Of a DNA stretch of 64,000 bases, positions 59,072 to 64,000 are shown in pieces; position 1 is the stretch's first letter; every line of letters starts with the position of its first letter. Under the pieces are notes generated by a model. The model made no database searches and was not told where the DNA came from. It saw only the letters and a program-made list of their open reading frames with translations. Made by a program: the position numbers and the translations under genes. The stretch lies in contig BPUI01000001.1 of assembly GCA_019973575.1 (NCBI GenBank), positions 1,376,342 through 1,440,341 of the forward strand. Reading direction: 5' to 3'. Source of the DNA: Gemmatimonadetes bacterium T265. Its GTDB lineage: Bacteria; Gemmatimonadota; Gemmatimonadetes; Gemmatimonadales; Gemmatimonadaceae.

Positions 59072-61384
59072 TTAGGCCTCGGGCGCGGTCGCCACGTCAC
59101 CGACGTCGCGCCGTTCCTCGCCGGCGCGCCGGTCGGGCACCTCGCGGCGCTGGCCGTCGCGCCGCTCCTCGCCCGTGCGGCGGTCGACGTCGGGGCCGTC
59201 CGGGAGCACGCGCGGCAGCGTCAGCGCGAACACCGAGCCGTGCCCCTCCGCGCTCGTCGCGAGCGTGACGTCGCCGCCCATCCCGCGCGCGAGGTCGCGG
59301 CTGATCGCGAGGCCGAGCCCGGTTCCCTCCTGCTGCCGCGCGTACCCGGCGTCGAGCTGCACGAACGGCTCGAAGATCCGCACCCGGTCCTCGGCCGGGA
59401 TCCCACGCCCCGTGTCGCGCACGCGGAACATGACTTCCGGGCCGGCGCCGCCTTCCTCCGCGCGGGCTTCGAGCGTAACCCGCCCGCCGGCGTCGGTGAA
59501 CTTGGTCGCGTTGCTCAGCAGGTTGAGCAGCACCTGCGACGCCTTCTCCCGGTCCGCCCACACGACGACGGCATCGTCCGCGGGGACGTCGACGGTGAAG
59601 GCGACCCCCTTGGCCGCGAGCTGCGGCTCAACGAGCGACGCCACATCGGCCACGAAGTCGGCGACCCCGAACTCGGTCAGCCGGTAATCCACGCGCCCGG
59701 CCTCGATGCGCGCGAGGTTCAGCACGTCGTTGATGAGGCCGAGCAGGTGGCGCTGGGCGCGCTGGGCGCGGTGGAGGGCGTTGCGCTGTTCGTCGGTGAC
59801 CGGGCCGTGGAGGCCGAGCTCGACGAGTTGGACGTGCCCCGAGATGGCATTGAGTGGGGTGCGCAGCTCGTGGCTCATCGTCGCCAGGAACTGGCTCTTG
59901 GCCCGGTTGGCGCGCTCGGCCTCCGCCCCCGCCCGCTCGGCGTCCGCCCGCGCGCGGCGTTCGGCGACGAGCAGGCGTTCGCGCTCCGCCTCGAGCGCGC
60001 GCTGCGCGGTGACGTCGGTGTTCGTGCCGAACCAGCGGAGTACTGGACCGCCGTCCGGGCTGCCGCTGCTGGCGGCGCGGATCGGGTTGGCGCGCGAGAG
60101 GAACCAGCGCCACTCGCCGTCGGCCGAGCGCAGGGGGAAGGTGTCCTCCCAGGGCGTGCCCGCCGCGACGGCGGCGCGGAAGTCGGACTCGACATGCTCG
60201 ACGTAGTCGGGGTGGTGTACGGCCCGCCAGCCCCAGCCGAGCATCTGGTCGGCGGTGGTGCCGGTGTAGTCGTACCAGCGCCGGTTGTACCAGAAAATCG
60301 CGCCCGTGGCGTCGGCCATCCACGCGAGCTGCGGGAGGTTGTCGGCCATCTCCCGGAACTCGGCTTCGGTGCGGCCGAGGGCCTCGCGTGCGGCCTCGCG
60401 CTCGCCGCGGATGCGCTCGCGGTCGGCGGCAAGACGGTAGGCGGCGGCGCCGGCGCGCGTGAGGGTGGTGACCATCGCGACGGTGAAGGCGAGCACGAGC
60501 CCCGCCACGCCGGCGCGCGGGGCGTACCAGCCGAGCTCCTCGCCGCGGATGCGCAGCCAGCCGAAGACGATCGGCACGACCACGATGACGGGGAGCGCGC
60601 GCCGGAGGAGGAGCGCGCCGGCGTCGTCGCCCGAGAGCAACCGCGCCACGCCGCGCGCGGGGCGGGCGAGCGCGGTGCCGACGCCGAGCAGGGTGAGCGC
60701 GGTGGCGGTGTTGAGCGCCATGCCCGCGACAAGCGCCGACGGGTTGTAGAAGCGCTGGACGCCGAACAGGTAGCCGACGAGGGCGAAGTAGGGGACGAGC
60801 AGCCCCAACCCGGTGCACGCCCACCGCACGACGCGCCCGATGCGCGCGACGACGTTCCGGCCGACGAGGGCGGGCGCGTCGAGCAGGAGGAGCGACACGC
60901 CGAGGACGAGAATCGTGGACGCGGTGTTGACGGCGACGCGTCCGACGGGGGCAAAGTCCGCCGCCGGGCGGGCCGCCCGCACCGCGGCCGGGAACAGCAG
61001 GTGGTCGACGACGAGGTCGCGGCCGGTCACCCACTCGACGCAGATCGTGAACGCGATGAGGGCCGCGATGGCGGCGCAGAGGTGGGCCGCAGTGCGCAGG
61101 GCGCGCGCGTTCGACGACGGCGTTCCCTCGCGCGGGCGCAGGAGCCAGAGGGCGACGCCGAGCAGGAAGATGCAGGTCGCGCTGTTGGGCAGGGTGACCG
61201 CGGGCCCGACCAGCCCGCGGGCGAGCGTCGCGTCACCCAGCGCCCAGCCCGCGAGCACCGCACCGCCGATCGTGACGGCGACGAGTGCGCTGGCGGCGGG
61301 GAGGGCGCGGTAGAACCGCCGGCCCGAGTGGCCGGTCACGCGCGCGAGATCGCGCGCGGCGCGATCGGCGAACGGCAGCGACAT
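59072..61384 (-). CDS. membrane PAS histidine kinase
   Basis: 770 residues. About eight membrane helices (30-320) form an integral sensor; then a coiled segment, a PAS domain ('EFREMADNLPQLAWMADATGAIFWYNRRWYDYTG', PAC 'LRWFGTNTDVTAQRALEAER'), HisKA with the phospho-His in 'LATMSHELRTPLNAISGHV', and HATPase motifs 'LLNLLSNATKFTDAGG', 'DTGRGIPAEDRVRIFEPF', 'GTGLGLAISRDLARGMGGD'. No receiver domain. The C-terminal tail is an unusual charged stretch with two copies of GEERRD (DRRTGEERRDGQRREVPDRR). No response-regulator gene adjoins it, so the partner is unknown. Confidence 0.92.
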   Translation of the reverse strand: MSLPFADRAARDLARVTGHSGRRFYRALPAASALVAVTIGGAVLAGWALGDATLARGLVGPAVTLPNSATCIFLLGVALWLLRPREGTPSSNARALRTAAHLCAAIAALIAFTICVEWVTGRDLVVDHLLFPAAVRAARPAADFAPVGRVAVNTASTILVLGVSLLLLDAPALVGRNVVARIGRVVRWACTGLGLLVPYFALVGYLFGVQRFYNPSALVAGMALNTATALTLLGVGTALARPARGVARLLSGDDAGALLLRRALPVIVVVPIVFGWLRIRGEELGWYAPRAGVAGLVLAFTVAMVTTLTRAGAAAYRLAADRERIRGEREAAREALGRTEAEFREMADNLPQLAWMADATGAIFWYNRRWYDYTGTTADQMLGWGWRAVHHPDYVEHVESDFRAAVAAGTPWEDTFPLRSADGEWRWFLSRANPIRAASSGSPDGGPVLRWFGTNTDVTAQRALEAERERLLVAERRARADAERAGAEAERANRAKSQFLATMSHELRTPLNAISGHVQLVELGLHGPVTDEQRNALHRAQRAQRHLLGLINDVLNLARIEAGRVDYRLTEFGVADFVADVASLVEPQLAAKGVAFTVDVPADDAVVVWADREKASQVLLNLLSNATKFTDAGGRVTLEARAEEGGAGPEVMFRVRDTGRGIPAEDRVRIFEPFVQLDAGYARQQEGTGLGLAISRDLARGMGGDVTLATSAEGHGSVFALTLPRVLPDGPDVDRRTGEERRDGQRREVPDRRAGEERRDVGDVATAPEA

Positions 61385-61415
61385 CGGGCGGGGCGGCGGT
61401 GGCGACGGGAGGAGG

Positions 61416-61856
61416 TTAGAGGCTGGCCTGCAACTGCCGGACGAACAGTAGGTCGAGCAGAAACAGCGCGGCGCCCTGCACGATCACGCCGAGCCCGGCG
61501 CCCACGGGCGCGTAGCGGCGGCCGAAGAGCCAGCCGCAGAGGGCGAGCGTGACGCCGACGCCGATGTACCCGGCATCGAGGCCGAGGTTGAGCCAGAGGA
61601 CGCGGTCGAGCTGGCGGGCGCCGGCGTAGTCGCGGAGGGCGAGGCCGCGCTGAGCCCAGAGAGCGAGGGCGAGGTCGATGGCGCCCCAGGCGACGGTCTG
61701 GATCGCGAAGTGACGGAGGAGGGAGGGAGAGCCGGCGGTGCGCTGGAGGGCCTGGAGGGCGAGGAGAAGAGTGCCGGCGACGACGCTCCCGGCGCCCCAG
61801 ATCAGGAGGCGGAGGAGGTGGGAGCGTTCGAGGCTCAGGAGGGTGTCGGCGAACAT
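61416..61856 (-). CDS. small four-helix membrane protein
   Basis: 146 residues with hydrophobic segments 'LLRLLIWGAGSVVAGTLLLAL', 'FAIQTVAWGAIDLALALWA', 'LNLGLDAGYIGVGVTLALCG' and 'GAGLGVIVQGAALFLLDLLF'. The pattern 'AWGAIDLALAL..' and 'NLGLDAGYIGVG' repeats across a family of hypothetical membrane proteins, but I cannot name a function. 32 bp downstream of the kinase start on the same strand, so it may precede the kinase in one transcript. Element copy C lies upstream. Confidence 0.65.
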   Translation of the reverse strand: MFADTLLSLERSHLLRLLIWGAGSVVAGTLLLALQALQRTAGSPSLLRHFAIQTVAWGAIDLALALWAQRGLALRDYAGARQLDRVLWLNLGLDAGYIGVGVTLALCGWLFGRRYAPVGAGLGVIVQGAALFLLDLLFVRQLQASL

Positions 61857-61885
61857 GAAACTCGTGGGGGCGGAAGGCGGGGCGG

Positions 61886-62206
61886 GGCGTTCGGGGCAGG
61901 CAGGGCGGGGCGACACCCGCGACACCCGCGACGCCCGTGACGCGGGGCGGGACCGGCGGCTCGCGGCGGGATCGTCTGCGAGCGGCAACGATCGACGTGG
62001 GCGGCCGGTGCCCGGAGCGTGCCGCCGCGGACGGGGTACCGGGAATGTACGAATCGTGGGCACATTCGCCGTTCCCGTTCCGTGACTCCGCCCCGATTGC
62101 TCTGCCCCGCGGTGTTCGGAACCGCCCCAACGACCTCCCCGCGAGCGCCCACCTGGCACGCCCGCCCACCCACGCCCGACCTCTCGCTCTCCGCGCCCCG
62201 AACGCC
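61886..62206. repeat. hairpin-bearing intergenic element, copy C
   Basis: Outer words GGCGTTCGGGGC (61886-61897) and GCCCCGAACGCC (62195-62206) are perfect inverted repeats. The interior contains CGGAACCGCCCCAACGACCT (62117-62136), identical to copy A, with about 60 bp of close similarity around it, and GCGGGGCGACACCC plus TGACGCGGGGCGG in common with copy B. It fills the gap between the divergent membrane-protein and exonuclease genes, ending 28 bp before the latter's ATG. Confidence 0.7.
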
Positions 62207-62233
62207 GCGCCCCGCCGTTTCCACGACCGGCTC

Positions 62234-63364
62234 ATGCTCCTTCGTCTGACCTCGTCGGGCCTGTACTCTCCCCCTTCCGCGCTCCACCTGGACGCGCGCG
62301 ACGCCCCGGGCACGGTCTTCGTCTCGCACGCTCATAGCGACCACTGCTCCCGGGCCGCGCGCATCCTCTGCACCCCGGAGACCGCCGCGCTGCACGACGC
62401 CCGGCGCGGCGCGCGCGACGCGCTGACGCTGCGCTTTGGCGAGACCGCGGCCGTGGGCGACGCGGCGGTCACGCTCACCCCCGCCGGCCACGCGCTCGGT
62501 TCCGCGATGCTCGTCGCCGAATCGGCGGAGGGGCGACTCGCGTACACCGGTGACTACAAGCTGCGCCCCAACCCGTTCTCGCCGCCGGTGACCATCCCGC
62601 GCGTCGACGAGCTGGTAATGGAGTGCACGTTCGGCGAGCCGCGCTACCGGTTTCCGCCCGAGCCCGAGCTGATCGAGCGCCTGTTCCGCTTCGTCGACGA
62701 GAGCCTCGCCGAGGGCGCGACGCCGGTGCTGCTCGCCTACGCGTTAGGCAAGGGGCAGGAGGTGCTCTGGCACCTGACGCGCCGCGGGTACGACGTGGTG
62801 CTGCACGGCGCGATCGCCAATCTGTGCGACCTGCACGTGCGGTTGGGCTACGACTTTCCCGGCCCGGGCGCGTGGGGGCGGTACGAGCGCGGCAAGGTCG
62901 GGCGGCGGGTCCTGCTCACCACGCCCGGCACCCGCAAGACCGCGATGGTGCAGGGGCTGGAGCGCAAGCGCGTCTGCCACCTCACGGGGTGGGCGCTGCA
63001 CCCGGGCGCGCACAACATGTACCGCGACTGCGACCTCGTGCTCCCCCTGTCCGACCACGCCGACTTCGACGAGCTGGTGCGGACGGCGGTCGAGAGCGGC
63101 GCGCGCAAGGTGTGGACGGTGCACGGGCCGGCGTCGTTCGCGGGCGAGTTGCGCGCGCGCGGCGTCGACGCGGAGCACCTCGCCGAGCATCCGCAGAGTG
63201 CGGGGAGCGCAGAGCGCGCGGGGGAGGAGGACGACGGCGGCGCGCGCGAGGGCGGCGCACCGGCGCGGCCGTCGAAACCCGCGGCGAAGGCCCGGCGGCG
63301 TACCGCGGCGGCGCCCGCGCCGGGCGGTGCCGCAGACGATCGGCAGATCGGGCTGGATCTGTGA
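62234..63364 (+). CDS. ligase-associated-type MBL-fold DNA exonuclease
   Basis: 376 residues. Metallo-beta-lactamase/beta-CASP fold: 'VFVSHAHSDHC' (HxHxDH), 'LTPAGHALGSAMLV', 'LAYTGDYKLRPNPFSPP', 'VMECTFGEPRYRFPPE', 'LLAYALGKGQEVLWHL' and 'VLPLSDHADFDELVR' (terminal SDHxD). This layout is that of the putative exonucleases found next to ATP-dependent DNA ligases in bacterial repair clusters. Here the ligase is 12.6 kb away but both carry the same intergenic element upstream. The last 60 residues are a disordered, charged tail (Glu/Asp then Lys/Arg/Ala). DNA-repair role is inferred from the family. Confidence 0.85.
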   Translation: MLLRLTSSGLYSPPSALHLDARDAPGTVFVSHAHSDHCSRAARILCTPETAALHDARRGARDALTLRFGETAAVGDAAVTLTPAGHALGSAMLVAESAEGRLAYTGDYKLRPNPFSPPVTIPRVDELVMECTFGEPRYRFPPEPELIERLFRFVDESLAEGATPVLLAYALGKGQEVLWHLTRRGYDVVLHGAIANLCDLHVRLGYDFPGPGAWGRYERGKVGRRVLLTTPGTRKTAMVQGLERKRVCHLTGWALHPGAHNMYRDCDLVLPLSDHADFDELVRTAVESGARKVWTVHGPASFAGELRARGVDAEHLAEHPQSAGSAERAGEEDDGGAREGGAPARPSKPAAKARRRTAAAPAPGGAADDRQIGLDL

Positions 63365-63399
63365 AATAACGCGCGCCTCGGAGAACCCATCACGCCCGA

Positions 63400-63426
63400 C
63401 GGGGGCGCCCGATTCTGGCGCCCCCG
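63400..63426 (+). terminator. GC-rich hairpin after exonuclease gene
   Basis: 10-bp perfect stem (63400-63409 with 63417-63426), 7-nt loop, no T-run. It lies 36 bp after the stop and 25 bp before the next start, so it may attenuate rather than end transcription. Confidence 0.5.
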
Positions 63427-63450
63427 GGCGCGCCGGGGCGATGTTGCGGC

Positions 63451-64000
63451 GTGAGCGCTCTGCCTCCTGACACGCCGCAGCCGGGCGGCCCGCCGCCTGG
63501 CCCCGACGACGCCCGCCTCGCCGCCCTCGAGCAGGCCGTCGCGGCGCTGCGGCAGGAGGTCGCCGAGTTGCGCGCGAGCCGGTCGGTGGACGCGCCGCTC
63601 ACCTACCGCGACGTGCGGACGCCGGCCGCGCGGCCCGGCGTCGCACGCCGGTTTCCCACCGCCGACCTCCGCACCGCCGCGCGCGACTGGATGACCGGGC
63701 TCGGCGTGCCCGAACTCCCCGCCGACGGGGGCGGGATCGAGACCCTCGTCGGCCGCTACGGCGCGGTCGCGGTGGGCGCGCTCGTCCTGCTGATGGGCGT
63801 CGGCGCGTTCCTCACCTGGGCGGTCGCCACCTTCACCCTCGCCCCCGCCACCCGCGTCGTGCTCGGCGGCCTCGGCGCGGCGGCGCTCGCCGCGCTCGGC
63901 GAACGACTCCGCCGGCGCGAGGGGGCGCGACGCTTCGGCGAGGTGCTGCTTGCCCTCGCGCTCGCCGTCGTACACGTCGACGCGTGGGCCGCGGGCCCGT
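63451..64000 (+). CDS. DUF2339-type multi-pass membrane protein, N-terminal part (cut by window edge)
   Basis: Starts with GTG and runs open to the right edge (183 codons visible). A Pro/Gly-rich start is followed by a short coiled segment 'RLAALEQAVAALRQEVAELR', a linker, and then the characteristic 'IETLVGRYGAVAVGALVLLMGVGAFLTWAV' first membrane helix with the following 'LAPATRVVLGGLGAAALAALGERLRRR'. This is the N-terminal pattern of the large (often over 800-residue, 20 or more helices) DUF2339 family, of unknown function. Confidence 0.75.
   Translation, partial: MSALPPDTPQPGGPPPGPDDARLAALEQAVAALRQEVAELRASRSVDAPLTYRDVRTPAARPGVARRFPTADLRTAARDWMTGLGVPELPADGGGIETLVGRYGAVAVGALVLLMGVGAFLTWAVATFTLAPATRVVLGGLGAAALAALGERLRRREGARRFGEVLLALALAVVHVDAWAAGP

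Overview
The window is very GC-rich (roughly three quarters G+C by eye), densely coding, uses many GTG starts and carries no rRNA or tRNA gene that I can see. A PEP-CTERM protein, many outer-membrane barrel proteins, Raf-kinase-inhibitor-like proteins, STAND/BTAD regulators and short intergenic palindromes suggest a free-living Gram-negative bacterium. My best guess is Gemmatimonadota (inference only; no marker gene here settles it). The heptamer GTTAGGC/GCCTAAC is conspicuously frequent throughout, in several reading frames and between genes.

Region 1-15.3 kb: three large paralogous transcription regulators (STAND ATPase, TPR-like middle, and an AfsR/SARP-type winged helix plus BTAD at the C-terminus, the reverse of the usual order) are interleaved with small genes: a PEP-CTERM protein, a cupin, a SRPBCC protein, a dihaem cytochrome c, a lipoprotein and a secreted HExxH protein. 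A patch of dead DNA (ISAs1-type transposase and histidine-kinase relics) lies at 14.4-15.1 kb. Region 15.3-24.2 kb: hisN, a ROK-type kinase and a tightly overlapping minus-strand histidine operon hisG-D-C-H-A-B-F, with a YdeI-like gene coupled to its end. hisI/hisE are not in the window.

Region 24.2-33.2 kb: HU, a blue-copper lipoprotein preceded by a CRP-like palindrome, UV endonuclease UvsE, a Wzz/BY-kinase-like protein with a ruined P-loop, a PEBP protein, and an HtrA protease divergent from an OmpR-type two-component system with 11-bp direct repeats between them. Region 33.2-40.4 kb: two genes resembling an iron-transport lipoprotein and an outer-membrane protein, each broken by a single in-frame stop; a sorbosone-dehydrogenase/PEBP fusion; stress and membrane proteins. 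Region 40.6-46.9 kb: a complete molybdenum hydroxylase operon (2Fe-2S, FAD and Mo subunits, XdhC, MocA) whose 2Fe-2S subunit carries an extra N-terminal redoxin-like domain.

Region 47-64 kb: an ATP-dependent DNA ligase and, 12.6 kb away, a ligase-associated-type MBL exonuclease, each with a copy of the same hairpin-bearing intergenic repeat just upstream; an amine-oxidase-like flavoprotein; a cold-shock gene with a recognisable promoter and terminator; a 14-bp-periodic inverted array; ispG, msrC, a serine hydrolase, a hybrid-free PAS histidine kinase, and the start of a DUF2339 membrane protein at the right edge.
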